Shown here piece after piece: positions 18,998 through 28,243 of a stretch of 64,000 bases of DNA. The notes under the pieces were generated by a model. It was not told the origin of the DNA. It did not search any database and was given only the letters and a program-made list of their open reading frames with translations. How positions within the stretch are numbered: the stretch's first letter is position 1; every line of letters starts with the position of its first letter. The position numbers and the translations under genes were made by a program. The DNA is taken from the NCBI RefSeq assembly GCF_002954765.1, contig NZ_MTPW01000001.1:372001-436000 (forward strand), read 5' to 3'. This DNA is from Nonlabens arenilitoris. Its GTDB lineage: Bacteria; Bacteroidota; Bacteroidia; Flavobacteriales; Flavobacteriaceae.

Positions 18998-20917
18998 TTA
19001 ACTTACTGAAATAGAAATTTCTACATATTCGTTTTTCTCAGTATCAAAAAAGGCTTCAAAAAGAATCGCTTCAACACCTGGCACCATATTAAAGGTTCTA
19101 TCACCTTCCATATCTTTAATTTTTAATGGCATATTAGATTTTATGGTTATTAAACCATTTGGTTTTTGAATCGTGATTTCAGTATCAGAAACCTTAGCAA
19201 CCACTTCACTATTTGGTGAAACTATGGGTAATACAAAAGCTGTTTGTGCTATTACCTCTTGTTTAGTATTTGCTTTAATTTCTAGACTATCAGTAGTACA
19301 TTTATAAGTTATATCAAATGATGATGCCGTTCCTTCAACTTCTTTTCTATCTCTATTTTTGAGTTTTACGTCAGTAAGTAACTCAATGACTCCATTCTCA
19401 TCATATGAAGTGACCGTTGCTGGTAAATCGTATAAGTTTGTATACCATACATCTTCCTTAAAAACCTCAACTCTAGGTGTTAAGCATATATCTTTTCCTG
19501 GCTGAGGTTGTTGATTATTTTTTTCAACCATCGCATATTCAGCCATGCTTGCCGCACATAAAAGACCAACTTTATTGTGATATAATACGCCTAAAGAACC
19601 ACCTGAAGCCTGACGATAATCTTCTTTATAATGATACTCTGCATCATAAGCACTTACAGTTCCTCTCCAGTCTCCTCTTGCAAAAAGATATACATCTAAA
19701 TCTTTAAAATGTTTTACGCCATCTGCTGTGGTTCTGGGTAATGCAGTGTTTTTATTAATTTTTGGTAAATGTTCCCAATGGTCCAATAAAGCTGCTAACG
19801 GTTTTGCATGCGTAAAAGTATGATGAACGCAAGGAGGAATTCCTGCTTCTATAAAACCAGGACCACCGTGTATCAATCCATTAGCTGTACATTTTTTTAA
19901 TAATTCCGTGTTTTTTACGGCGGCAGTTCCAAATGCAGGATTAAGATGTGCCATCATCCCAAATGCTGGTTGACTACCATCACAGGTTCTACTGCCCCAA
20001 TAACTCCATTTATACATACGGTTTCCCCAACTGTTGTCCCACGCGCCGTCTGGCAGCATAAACTCTAAATGGCTGTTTAGAGATTTAGTTAAGATATGAA
20101 GCAACTCTTCATCCTTTTCTTTAAGCGCATACATGACTAAACTATTTAAGGTTTCTTCTACATTATACCCTAAGTCAACTCCATAAAATCCTTTCTTGCT
20201 TAACTTACTAGAGCTTTTTTTACACTCACCGTATAGTAAACTTTCATTTGCAGTGAAATATGTTTTTACCTGAGATGCTAAAGTTTTACTCTTAGCTTTA
20301 AAATCATCTCTATCTAATATGTTTCCTATTAAATTCAATCCATAAACTGCTGTGCCTGGATAATTAATATTTGTAAAATCTATGGTGAAGGTGTCGTAGA
20401 TATACTGACCTGCTCTATTAAGGCGCGTAGTCCATGACGCACGTGTAGCCTCATCTAGTACATGACCATGATAATGTAAAGCTTCTGCTAGGGCAATGGC
20501 ACCAAAAATGGTAATTCCTTTCCATGATTTAGGATTACTAATTACGGTCCACGCACCATTTTCTTGTGAGACATTATTCTCTGCCCAAGTCATTACTAAT
20601 TTTGCACCTTCTAGATATTTTTTATCGCCAGTAGTATCTGCCATATATAAAAATGGATATACCGCATCCATACAGCGGCCATGTATATGTGTACAGGATG
20701 GACAACCTAAGGCGCCATGCACTTCTAAATTAGACGGATTATTGATCTGCACCCTTAACATTCCATCAGTCCAATCTTTTAAGAGACTCGATACTAATTT
20801 TTTAAAAGCTAAAGAGTGTTCTGGATGACCGGAACAGGACTGTAATAATCCAAACATAGGTAATGATAAACCTACACCAGCTACTGCAGATATTTGTAAA
20901 AAATTACGTCTTTTCAT
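18998..20917 (-). CDS. Toroid-fold polysaccharide lyase candidate (PL40-like), Tat-type lipoprotein
   Basis: From the chosen start (MKRRNFLQIS) the product has 639 residues. A frame open from 20968 is rejected because it begins upstream of the predicted transcription start. The signal has a Tat-like RRNFLQ and a lipobox LLQSC. Residues about 40-400 are helical with repeats of aromatic and acidic pairs expected of an (alpha/alpha) toroid (GRCMDAVYPFLYMADTTGDKKYLEGA, split here by PFLY; SNPKSWKGITIFGAIALAEA; PDGAWDNSWGNRMYKW). The last 250 residues look like an antiparallel beta-sandwich, as in many toroid lyases. I do not recognise it with certainty; an ulvan-lyase role such as PL40 is inferred from architecture and position. 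It is the first gene of an operon with the frameshifted GH78. Confidence 0.55.
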   Translation of the reverse strand: MKRRNFLQISAVAGVGLSLPMFGLLQSCSGHPEHSLAFKKLVSSLLKDWTDGMLRVQINNPSNLEVHGALGCPSCTHIHGRCMDAVYPFLYMADTTGDKKYLEGAKLVMTWAENNVSQENGAWTVISNPKSWKGITIFGAIALAEALHYHGHVLDEATRASWTTRLNRAGQYIYDTFTIDFTNINYPGTAVYGLNLIGNILDRDDFKAKSKTLASQVKTYFTANESLLYGECKKSSSKLSKKGFYGVDLGYNVEETLNSLVMYALKEKDEELLHILTKSLNSHLEFMLPDGAWDNSWGNRMYKWSYWGSRTCDGSQPAFGMMAHLNPAFGTAAVKNTELLKKCTANGLIHGGPGFIEAGIPPCVHHTFTHAKPLAALLDHWEHLPKINKNTALPRTTADGVKHFKDLDVYLFARGDWRGTVSAYDAEYHYKEDYRQASGGSLGVLYHNKVGLLCAASMAEYAMVEKNNQQPQPGKDICLTPRVEVFKEDVWYTNLYDLPATVTSYDENGVIELLTDVKLKNRDRKEVEGTASSFDITYKCTTDSLEIKANTKQEVIAQTAFVLPIVSPNSEVVAKVSDTEITIQKPNGLITIKSNMPLKIKDMEGDRTFNMVPGVEAILFEAFFDTEKNEYVEISISVS

Positions 20918-20937
20918 TGTTGATTTGTTAACTCTAA

Positions 20938-20982
20938 TCAATATAGTAGTAGCGCTTGAAAGAGCCATCCTGTTTTGTCCTG
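20938..20982 (-). promoter_or_regulatory. PUL operator/promoter upstream of toroid-lyase candidate
   Basis: Read towards the gene: CAGGACA-AAA-CAGGATG (20966-20982), then 20 bp, then TATATTGA (20938-20945), a partial match to TAnnTTTG. The operator ends 48 bp before the start at 20917. Confidence 0.68.
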
Positions 20983-21045
20983 TAGCTTATATAAGATAAA
21001 ATAAAACCTGCTTGCGCTTGTAGAACCTATGTGTGATGTGTGTTA

Positions 21046-21061
21046 CGCTTTCGCGAAAGTG
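21046..21061. repeat. Iterated palindrome, 15 of 16 bp
   Basis: CGCTTTCGCGAAAGTG, one base from the perfect palindrome, in the gap between the toroid-lyase promoter and the secreted PL28 gene. Confidence 0.75.
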
Positions 21062-21128
21062 CAACAATAAAGAACCATTTGTATCATACCATCATTGGTC
21101 CCATAATCATCTATAATATAAAAAACAA

Positions 21129-21155
21129 AAGTCAAACAAATTAATGCCTGACTTC
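21129..21155 (-). terminator. Probable terminator after secreted PL28 gene
   Basis: On the minus strand AAGTCA pairs with TGACTT around a loop of about 14 bases, followed by TTGTTTTTTA. It lies 32 bp past the PL28 stop. The stem is short, so confidence is moderate. Confidence 0.5.
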
Positions 21156-21186
21156 ATTTTACTATAATAAGTAAGAGTTGTATTAC

Positions 21187-22725
21187 TTATCTCACGATAA
21201 GTTTAGTATGATAAATTTCATTATTAGTTCCTACAACTTTTACTAAATATATACCTGAATCAAATTTATCCATATTATTTACGTAAAATTTTGATTCACT
21301 TGACACCGTTTGATAAATTAATTTACCCAATAGATTATAGATTTGAACACTAGCTCCATTTACATTTTCCATGGAGATAGTAAAGCTATCAACGGCAGGA
21401 TTAGGATATACTTTTATCCCAGATTTCACAAAATCATCTGTACTTAATGTTGTAGACTCTACAATCCATTTACTTCTATCATCAAGGTTTGCAGAATGTG
21501 TAATCGTATTATTGGTATCGTGATACAAATATCTATTAAGGTTACGTGTTTCAAAAGTAAAGGTTCCATCTGTATTTTCTATAACCGTCCATATCTTATC
21601 TGTATCTGTATTAGGCGGTGCAAAGTTTGTACTTACTAAGGATGGTGAAGAGGATCCTCCTGTAAATCTTATAACACCTCTTACCTGGCTATCAATATTA
21701 AAATAATTAGAGTTTGCAACACCAGACGCAGTGATCTCCCATTCTTTATCTGATCCACTGCCTGATGTACTCGCGACAATGCTCGAACCAGATGAGGTCA
21801 AATATTCACCAGTAGCCACATTCTTAATCCTAACAATATCTGTGGTAGGCTGAGTATTATTATCAGGAATTTCTACTCTTTGATAGGTAGTGTTAGCCCA
21901 TCTCATTTGAGCTCTTCCACCTTTAACACGATAGACTCCGTATCTGATTCCCGATTCTATTCCTCTTTCAGGTTCTGGAATGTTCCAGTTAAATACTTGA
22001 CCACCTATGGTCGCGTCAGAATAATGAATTTTTAAATTAGGGTCATTAGGGTCTTGTCTAAAGCCTACTTCTAGGACGATATCAACAATCTCATCTTTTA
22101 GGACATTTCTAAGAAAAACCTCAGTTCTACCAGCTGCTCCTGATCCTCCTCTAAAATTAATTTGCTCTCTCCATATATCAAATGACACTTGAACTTGATT
22201 ACCATTAGTATCAGTACCATAAACTGGTCTTGCTAAATACAAACATATGGCTGGGTCATTAGGTCCACCGCCACCAGTGTGTTTTCCTTTTGTTTGCATA
22301 AAATAACTTCCTGTACTTCCAAAGGTTCCGGTATTACCCGCCTCAAGAATTCTTAATGTTCCAGTGAATCGAGCAAAACTCCCTACACCAGTTTCTTGAG
22401 ATCTAGGTAGCGATCGTTCTATTCTAGGTTGTAAAGTATTAGGTGCGTCCCAGTGATTAGAATTAAACGTTATGTTATAGGCGCCCCAAGTATTGTTATA
22501 CACATTAGTCTCATAATAATCTGCATAACATGTCCTATCGTCTACCGTACCTACGTTATCAGGATTTGATATATCGACATTTCTCGTGTTATTGTTTTGA
22601 AAACCCCCTGAAGTTGGGCATGCTATACTAGGATTTGTATCCTCATCAGGAGCTGTTTGCGCCATCAAAGCATACGAAAACATCGTGAAGTATATGATTA
22701 TTAACGTTTTGAACATATTATTCAT
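21187..22725 (-). CDS. PL28 ulvan lyase, secreted, with RICIN-like and T9SS domains
   Basis: A 512-residue protein with a signal peptide ending near YALMAQ. Residues about 45-285 are the PL28 catalytic jelly roll ([61 protein letters not shown] with Tyr281). As I recall, a Tyr at this position is proposed as catalytic in the characterised Nonlabens ulvanivorans PL28 enzyme. Residues about 295-430 are a RICIN/beta-trefoil-like module. Residues about 440-512 are a T9SS sorting domain ([22 protein letters not shown]). It cleaves ulvan between rhamnose-3-sulfate and uronate, leaving an unsaturated uronate, outside the cell. The predicted transcription start lies almost on the ATG, so Met4 (22716) is an alternative start. 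It is monocistronic. Confidence 0.93.
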   Translation of the reverse strand: MNNMFKTLIIIYFTMFSYALMAQTAPDEDTNPSIACPTSGGFQNNNTRNVDISNPDNVGTVDDRTCYADYYETNVYNNTWGAYNITFNSNHWDAPNTLQPRIERSLPRSQETGVGSFARFTGTLRILEAGNTGTFGSTGSYFMQTKGKHTGGGGPNDPAICLYLARPVYGTDTNGNQVQVSFDIWREQINFRGGSGAAGRTEVFLRNVLKDEIVDIVLEVGFRQDPNDPNLKIHYSDATIGGQVFNWNIPEPERGIESGIRYGVYRVKGGRAQMRWANTTYQRVEIPDNNTQPTTDIVRIKNVATGEYLTSSGSSIVASTSGSGSDKEWEITASGVANSNYFNIDSQVRGVIRFTGGSSSPSLVSTNFAPPNTDTDKIWTVIENTDGTFTFETRNLNRYLYHDTNNTITHSANLDDRSKWIVESTTLSTDDFVKSGIKVYPNPAVDSFTISMENVNGASVQIYNLLGKLIYQTVSSESKFYVNNMDKFDSGIYLVKVVGTNNEIYHTKLIVR

Positions 22726-22735
22726 TTCTTTTTTT

Positions 22736-22780
22736 GAAATTTAATACATATAACTAGAAACGGTATCCTGAACTATACTG
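22736..22780 (-). promoter_or_regulatory. PUL operator plus -7 box upstream of secreted PL28
   Basis: Read towards the gene: CAGTATA-GTT-CAGGATA (22764-22780), then 20 bp, then TAAATTTC (22736-22743), one mismatch from TAnnTTTG. The box ends only 11 bp before the ATG at 22725, implying a near-leaderless mRNA or use of Met4. Confidence 0.82.
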
Positions 22781-22856
22781 CACTTCACCAATATTAACAT
22801 ATACGTAGATTGTGAAAAGTTTATTCCTTATGTTACACTTACTTCACTATTGAAAT

Positions 22857-24602
22857 TTATTTAAAATCAATGATTTTGCTAGGATTATATCCTATACGAT
22901 GTGCTTGTACCTTTAATCTAGCTCCTTCAGGTAAGCTTATTGGATTGATATAAACATTCCATTGTAAAGGGATATTAGTCTGGTCATAAATTACTTTATA
23001 TCCTATGGAGGCACCTTCTGTATTACAACTTAAGGTCACCTTATTATCATTCACGTTTATAACAGGCTCAGCAGTTACAGGTTGAGAGCTATTATTTCTC
23101 CATAGCTTATTAATTAATTCTTTTTCAGATAAATCTGGATTATCATTTATAGCCTCAAGCCATCTATCCATTTCACCTCTTAGTTCTTTTAATTTAGATT
23201 GATAGTTAGGATCATCAATCAAATTATTTAGTTCAAAAGGGTCAACTTTACAATCAAATAATTCTTCTCTAGGTTTGGTGTCTCTAAACCATTGTTTTTG
23301 TATTTCATTTAGTTTACCTTCATCTCTAAGCCTTAGTAATTCTTGCATGGCTGGTATACGCTCTCTATAAGAAATAGGTAAATAATAACCTTGATCTGGT
23401 TTATAATTTCTGATGTATTTAAATCGCTGGTCTCTTACTGCTCTAATGACATCTGTTTTTGTATCAAAACGATCTGCAGCGGCATGAATGTATTTTCTTT
23501 CATCAGTTTTATATGATCCTAAGAAAGCTTTACCTTGCATATAAGACTTTGGTTTTTCTCCTATCAGGGATAATAAAGTCGGTGCAAAATCTACAAAACT
23601 TATCAGTTCATTGTTCTTTGTCCCTTCTTTCATTTTATTAGGGAAACGTATTATCATAGGTGTATTTAAACCTGCATCATAAATTAATCGCTTTTCTCTA
23701 GGTAGCGGTCCTCCATGATCTCCATAGAAGAATATGATGGTGTTTTCTAATAAACCATCTTCTTCTAACTGTTTAAGTACCGCTCCTACTTGCTGATCCA
23801 TCTCAGCAATATTGTTGTAAAGTTTCCACATATCACGTTGTGTAACATCATTATCTACTAAGTACGGTGGAATTTTAAATTTTGTATCCTTAGAGATATG
23901 AACAGTGGTTTGAGATTCTGAACTTTTATTGTTAGCATGAGATGCGCCTTTATTTTTCCAATTATAATTTCTGTCACCTGAATGATAGTGCCTTGTTTCA
24001 ATTTCTCTAAATCCGTAAGGCTCGAAGAGACCTGACTCATGTGTTGTCGTAAAGTTAATTACTGAAAAAAAGGGTTGACCATCACCTCTATTTTTCCAAT
24101 GTGCATAGGGACTACTTTCATCCCAAGCCGTAACGGGTGCTTTGAATTGATAATCTGTCTTATAATTATTAGTGCAATAATATCCTGCCTTTCTTAAAAG
24201 TTCACTTATCATTTTAACCTCAGCAGGTGGAACGGCTTCATAAGCAGGAAGTCCTCTTTCCTTAGTAAAAGAATTAGTACGCATATGGTTAGCACCTATA
24301 CTCGATGGATACATCCCAGTGACAATAGCGGCTCTACTAGGCGCGCAAACTCCTGATGTAGAATAAAGATTGGGATACACAACACCTTCTGCAGCCAACT
24401 TGCTCAAATGTGGTGTGACAATTGTTGAATCGCCAAAAGGTGGAATGTAAGCGCCCATATCTTCAGTGACTAACCATAATATATTAGGACGTTCCGGCAG
24501 TTCAAAAGTAGTAGCATCTTCAACCTTACTAGTAGATGAATCTTTAGATTGACACGCTAGAAATAGTATAGGAAGGAAAAGTATCGCTTGAAAAAGTTTC
24601 AT
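22857..24602 (-). CDS. Sulfatase, S1 family, lipoprotein
   Basis: A 581-residue sulfatase with lipobox FLAC near residue 17. The fold begins NILWLVTEDMGAYIPPFG, the formylglycine motif is C86-A-P-S-R-A-A-I-V-T-G, and the metal-site block FYGDHGGPLPREKR is present. The C-terminal 70 residues (EPVINVNDNKVTLSCNTEGA) form a small Fn3/chitobiase-like beta domain. It would desulfate ulvan oligomers in the periplasm or at the surface. It is the third gene after GH3 and GH105, but a strong hairpin terminator lies between it and GH105, so its expression may be lower or partly independent. Confidence 0.93.
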   Translation of the reverse strand: MKLFQAILFLPILFLACQSKDSSTSKVEDATTFELPERPNILWLVTEDMGAYIPPFGDSTIVTPHLSKLAAEGVVYPNLYSTSGVCAPSRAAIVTGMYPSSIGANHMRTNSFTKERGLPAYEAVPPAEVKMISELLRKAGYYCTNNYKTDYQFKAPVTAWDESSPYAHWKNRGDGQPFFSVINFTTTHESGLFEPYGFREIETRHYHSGDRNYNWKNKGASHANNKSSESQTTVHISKDTKFKIPPYLVDNDVTQRDMWKLYNNIAEMDQQVGAVLKQLEEDGLLENTIIFFYGDHGGPLPREKRLIYDAGLNTPMIIRFPNKMKEGTKNNELISFVDFAPTLLSLIGEKPKSYMQGKAFLGSYKTDERKYIHAAADRFDTKTDVIRAVRDQRFKYIRNYKPDQGYYLPISYRERIPAMQELLRLRDEGKLNEIQKQWFRDTKPREELFDCKVDPFELNNLIDDPNYQSKLKELRGEMDRWLEAINDNPDLSEKELINKLWRNNSSQPVTAEPVINVNDNKVTLSCNTEGASIGYKVIYDQTNIPLQWNVYINPISLPEGARLKVQAHRIGYNPSKIIDFK

Positions 24603-24622
24603 AATTTAAAATTGTTAAAAAC

Positions 24623-24655
24623 AAAAAGGAGAATCAAAACTTAAATCTCCTTTTT
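24623..24655 (-). terminator. Intrinsic terminator between GH105 and the sulfatase
   Basis: On the minus strand a 10-bp stem AAAAAGGAGA/TCTCCTTTTT with a 13-base loop is followed by GTTTTT. It lies 22 bp past the GH105 stop and 20 bp before the sulfatase start, so it may attenuate rather than end the operon. Confidence 0.8.
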
Positions 24656-24676
24656 TGACATCTCTATTTTTTAAAA

Positions 24677-25810
24677 CTATTGCAACTTTAAAATTTCACT
24701 TCCGGCTAACAAGAAAGCTCCCGTTCCAAAATTTTGATAACTATCTTTTGAAGCTGGCTCAGGAAAAGCACCTATATTTTGTACCCATCCTACTCGACCA
24801 TCATCGTGCTGGCATGCAGCCATTGCTTTCCATGCTTTTTTAACTGCTGGAATATGTTTTTTATCAAGCAATCCATTGTTAATTCCCCATGCCAAAGCAA
24901 AAGTGTGAAAACCGCTACCACTGACTTCGCCGTGATCATAAGATTCTGGGCTTAACAAACTTGTACGCCATAAACCATCTGATGGTTGAATTTCTAAAAT
25001 CCTTCCGGCCATTTCTTTATATAAATTCACATAGAATTCTCTATGCTCATAATCTTCTGGCATATCATCTAACAATAAGGCTAAACCACCGATTACCCAT
25101 CCATTACCTCTAGACCAAAATACTTTTTTATCATTTGGTTCTTTTCTATCAACTTTTGAGCCGTTCCAAACAAACCGCATATCTCTTGCAAATAACCTCT
25201 CATCTTTGTCGTACAATCTATTATAGGTTTCCATATAATACTCGTGCATCGCATCTAAATACTTAGGTTGTTCAGTATGTTTAGCATATAAATTGATGAC
25301 AGGTGGTGCCATAAATAAGGCATCACACCACCACCATAAAATGGTTTTATCTTCTTTGCTTCTATTTGTTCCTGCCTTCCAACTATTATCTTCATATAGA
25401 TGTGCGTCAAGGAAGTTTTTTGTAGGCTCCAAATCCGCAAAACCTCTTCTTTTCTCATTTATCGCTACATACAAATAGCTATAAGAAATAGCGATATCAT
25501 CTGCGTGATGCAGACGTTTGAAAGGTTTCCAATCATTATGGACGGCTTGATTCTTAAGCGCCGCCATATACATCATATTTTTTGTGGTTTTATGGGCTCT
25601 TGCCACACCAGTATAATAGGCTCCATTTGTCCAATCTGTGGGATGAATTGCAAAAATAGGATGTGCTTCCTGCCACTCTAGAGCCTTAATCATCGAATTT
25701 TTTATTTGAGCATCATTAAATACATTTATCTTTAATGAACTATCATCTTTTGAATCGTTACAACCAGATAGAATTAGAAGAACTAATACTGCTATAAATG
25801 AATTTTTCAT
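24677..25810 (-). CDS. Unsaturated uronyl hydrolase, GH105, lipoprotein
   Basis: A 377-residue protein, the usual GH105 length, with lipobox LSGC. The (alpha/alpha)6 barrel motifs are present: [28 protein letters not shown] with the expected catalytic Asp, [16 protein letters not shown], and [19 protein letters not shown] near the end. GH105 enzymes hydrate the 4,5-unsaturated uronate left by lyases at the non-reducing end and release it as 5-dehydro-4-deoxy-D-glucuronate. Here that feeds KduI/KduD (53086-54724). Being an exported lipoprotein, it works outside the cytoplasm, so the keto-uronate must be imported; the TRAP system at 49043-51827 is the obvious candidate. It starts 7 bp after the GH3 stop. 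Confidence 0.92.
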   Translation of the reverse strand: MKNSFIAVLVLLILSGCNDSKDDSSLKINVFNDAQIKNSMIKALEWQEAHPIFAIHPTDWTNGAYYTGVARAHKTTKNMMYMAALKNQAVHNDWKPFKRLHHADDIAISYSYLYVAINEKRRGFADLEPTKNFLDAHLYEDNSWKAGTNRSKEDKTILWWWCDALFMAPPVINLYAKHTEQPKYLDAMHEYYMETYNRLYDKDERLFARDMRFVWNGSKVDRKEPNDKKVFWSRGNGWVIGGLALLLDDMPEDYEHREFYVNLYKEMAGRILEIQPSDGLWRTSLLSPESYDHGEVSGSGFHTFALAWGINNGLLDKKHIPAVKKAWKAMAACQHDDGRVGWVQNIGAFPEPASKDSYQNFGTGAFLLAGSEILKLQ

Positions 25811-25817
25811 TATAAGT

Positions 25818-28082
25818 CTATTTATTAAGTTTGAATGTGGTTTCTAAATAATCCTGGGATGATGTTCCTACTTTTACCGTATAATTTCCAGCTTCTAAAA
25901 CCTTTTCCATAGTTATACCTGTAAATTCTAACATTTTTGGTGTTATCGTAAACGATACTGTTTTACTTTCTCCAGCATCTAAGGATATTTTTTCAAAACC
26001 TTTAAGTTCTTTATCAGGTCGTGTTACTGAACCTATTTCGTCTTTAATGTATAGTTGTACTACTTCTTTAGCTTTCATATCACCATTATTGGTAACTTTT
26101 ACACTTACCGTAAGTTCGGTAGTTGGCGTTATTTCATCGCCAGAAATTGAAATATCTGAATATTTAAAATCACCATAACTTAAACCATGACCAAATGGAT
26201 ATAAAGGGCCTTTACCTAAGAATAAGTATTCTTTCTTATAATTGATTTCTTTCATGCTATAGTGATACGGTAATTGACCAATAGATCGTGGAATTGTGAC
26301 CGGTGATTTACCAGATGGTGACACCTCTCCAAATACAATTCGAGCTGTAGATTCATCTCCAAACTCACTTAAATCCCAGGTATCTAAAATCGCATCTGCT
26401 TGCGTAGCGATTGTATTTATTGACAAAGTTCTTCTATGTTTTAATACTACGATTACTGGTTTTCCTAAGGCTTTTATTTTTTCTACAAGTTCATCTTGCG
26501 GTCCTACAGGATCAATACTAGCTCGGTCTCCTAATGTACTATTACTAAAATATGCCTCTTTAGCCGTAAACTGATCACCACCTAGAAATAGAACAACTAC
26601 ATCAGAACCTTTAGCTATGTTTACTAATCGGTTTATAGCTTGTGGATCTCTGGCTAACAATTGTGGAGCGCCTCCTTTTTCATTAGTTAAACTAAATCCT
26701 TTCTCAGCTAAGTAGGTAACATTTGAACCGGATACGGACTCAAACATTGTCTTAGTATTCTCTTTTAATAATGGACCTAAAAGTGCGACTTTGGTGGGTT
26801 TCTCTTTACTTAATGGCAACGTCTTGTTTTCATTTTTTAATAAAATGATAGATTCTAAATCAGACTCTTTTGCTAATTCTAAGGAAGATGCTGAACGCAC
26901 CCCTTTCTTAGTTTTTTCTATATCTATGTAAGGGTTATCAAATAAGCCTAAAATAAATTTAGTCCTTAAAACGCGTCTTACAGATCTATCAATTAATTTT
27001 TCTAACTCAGGATTCTCTTTAACCATCTCGGGTAAATAAGCATATGAATCTTCGGCGTATAAATCGACATCAATTCCAGCTTCTAAACCCATTTGTGCTG
27101 CAGCTTCTGGGCTTTCAGCTACCTTCATAAAATAAAATAATCGTGCGATATCATTTGAATCTGAAACTACATAACCTTCAAATCCCCATTGATCACGAAG
27201 AACGCCGGTTAGTAACTCTGGATTACCGTGACTTGCTACTCCGTTTAAATCACCATGAGAAGCCATAATACCTAAGGCTCTTGCCTCTACCACTGCCACT
27301 TCAAAAGGAGGATAAATTTCGTCAATCAATGTTCTTTCAGATATCTCTATGGCCGCAAAGTTAGAACCTCCTAATACTTGACCATATCCAGCAAAATGTT
27401 TTGCTACAGCACCGATATGCGTGCCTTTGCCTAATCCTTCATAATCACCTTGTACACCTATTACAGCATTTTTCACCATTTGTGTTGTTAAATACGTGTC
27501 TTCTCCAAAAGCTTCACTCATCCTACCAAAACGTGGATCACGCACAATATCTGCTTCTGGTGAATGACACATGTGCATTCCTCTCAATCGCGCTTCTCTA
27601 CCTACTATATCCCACTGGCGTCTTACCAGTTCAGGATTAAATGATGCCGCGGATGTCATAGGTCTGCCAAATTTAGTACAGCCTTCAGCATCTACACCAT
27701 TGTATGATTCAGTAACAAATAATGCTGGAATTCCCCAGCGGTTATTTTCGATAATGTATTTTTGAAGTTCGTTATTAAGTTTTGCCGCTGCAACAGGATC
27801 GATATGTTCACCTGGATTTTTTATTCCAGCAATTCCTAATTTTAATTTTTGAGTTACCTTTTCAGATAATTTTAAGTTGCCATTTTCATCTGGTTGAGCG
27901 CCAATGTTAGCGTGAAAAATTCGCATTTGAGCTACTTTTTCTTCTAAAGAGAGCTTAGGCAATAAAGCATCTACGCGTTCCTCAACCGATAAGGTTGCAT
28001 CTTTATAATCTTTAGAACTTGATTTATTGGTATCACAGGATACCATAATTAATATTCCTGCTAGAATAAGTAATTTCTTCAT
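25818..28082 (-). CDS. GH3 beta-glycosidase, lipoprotein
   Basis: From Met at 28082 ([10 protein letters not shown]) the product has 754 residues with lipobox MVSC. A longer open frame from 28121 adds 13 residues that disturb the signal peptide and is rejected. GH3 features: [45 protein letters not shown], the nucleophile block [14 protein letters not shown], the C-terminal domain with [14 protein letters not shown], and an Fn3-like end. It differs clearly from the GH3 at 11317-13490, so the two probably act on different linkages; xylose removal is a fair guess for one of them. It heads the operon with GH105 (7 bp gap) and the sulfatase. I found no convincing PUL operator upstream. Confidence 0.9.
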   Translation of the reverse strand: MKKLLILAGILIMVSCDTNKSSSKDYKDATLSVEERVDALLPKLSLEEKVAQMRIFHANIGAQPDENGNLKLSEKVTQKLKLGIAGIKNPGEHIDPVAAAKLNNELQKYIIENNRWGIPALFVTESYNGVDAEGCTKFGRPMTSAASFNPELVRRQWDIVGREARLRGMHMCHSPEADIVRDPRFGRMSEAFGEDTYLTTQMVKNAVIGVQGDYEGLGKGTHIGAVAKHFAGYGQVLGGSNFAAIEISERTLIDEIYPPFEVAVVEARALGIMASHGDLNGVASHGNPELLTGVLRDQWGFEGYVVSDSNDIARLFYFMKVAESPEAAAQMGLEAGIDVDLYAEDSYAYLPEMVKENPELEKLIDRSVRRVLRTKFILGLFDNPYIDIEKTKKGVRSASSLELAKESDLESIILLKNENKTLPLSKEKPTKVALLGPLLKENTKTMFESVSGSNVTYLAEKGFSLTNEKGGAPQLLARDPQAINRLVNIAKGSDVVVLFLGGDQFTAKEAYFSNSTLGDRASIDPVGPQDELVEKIKALGKPVIVVLKHRRTLSINTIATQADAILDTWDLSEFGDESTARIVFGEVSPSGKSPVTIPRSIGQLPYHYSMKEINYKKEYLFLGKGPLYPFGHGLSYGDFKYSDISISGDEITPTTELTVSVKVTNNGDMKAKEVVQLYIKDEIGSVTRPDKELKGFEKISLDAGESKTVSFTITPKMLEFTGITMEKVLEAGNYTVKVGTSSQDYLETTFKLNK

Positions 28083-28243
28083 TAAATTATTTTTAATACA
28101 GATTGATTTTCTGTAATACATTAGAGATTGAAAACACCCATTTTCAATTTTGTCCTATAGTAATCATTTCAACCAAAATAAGACTCTAATAATGGTTTTG
28201 ATAAATCTATCTGGCAAACAAATAATTATAAATTCTTAGTAAA

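Noticed and set aside
20918-20968. Upstream extension of the toroid-lyase candidate
   Set aside because: It overlaps the operator and -7 box; MKRRNFLQ at 20917 is the natural signal-peptide start.
25293-25681. Open frames on the plus strand opposite GH105
   Set aside because: They overlap a well-supported gene in another frame and show no domain, signal or conserved motif.
28151-28167. Possible PUL operator upstream of the GH3-GH105 operon
   Set aside because: Only one half-site resembles the consensus and no TAnnTTTG-like box follows at 20 bp.
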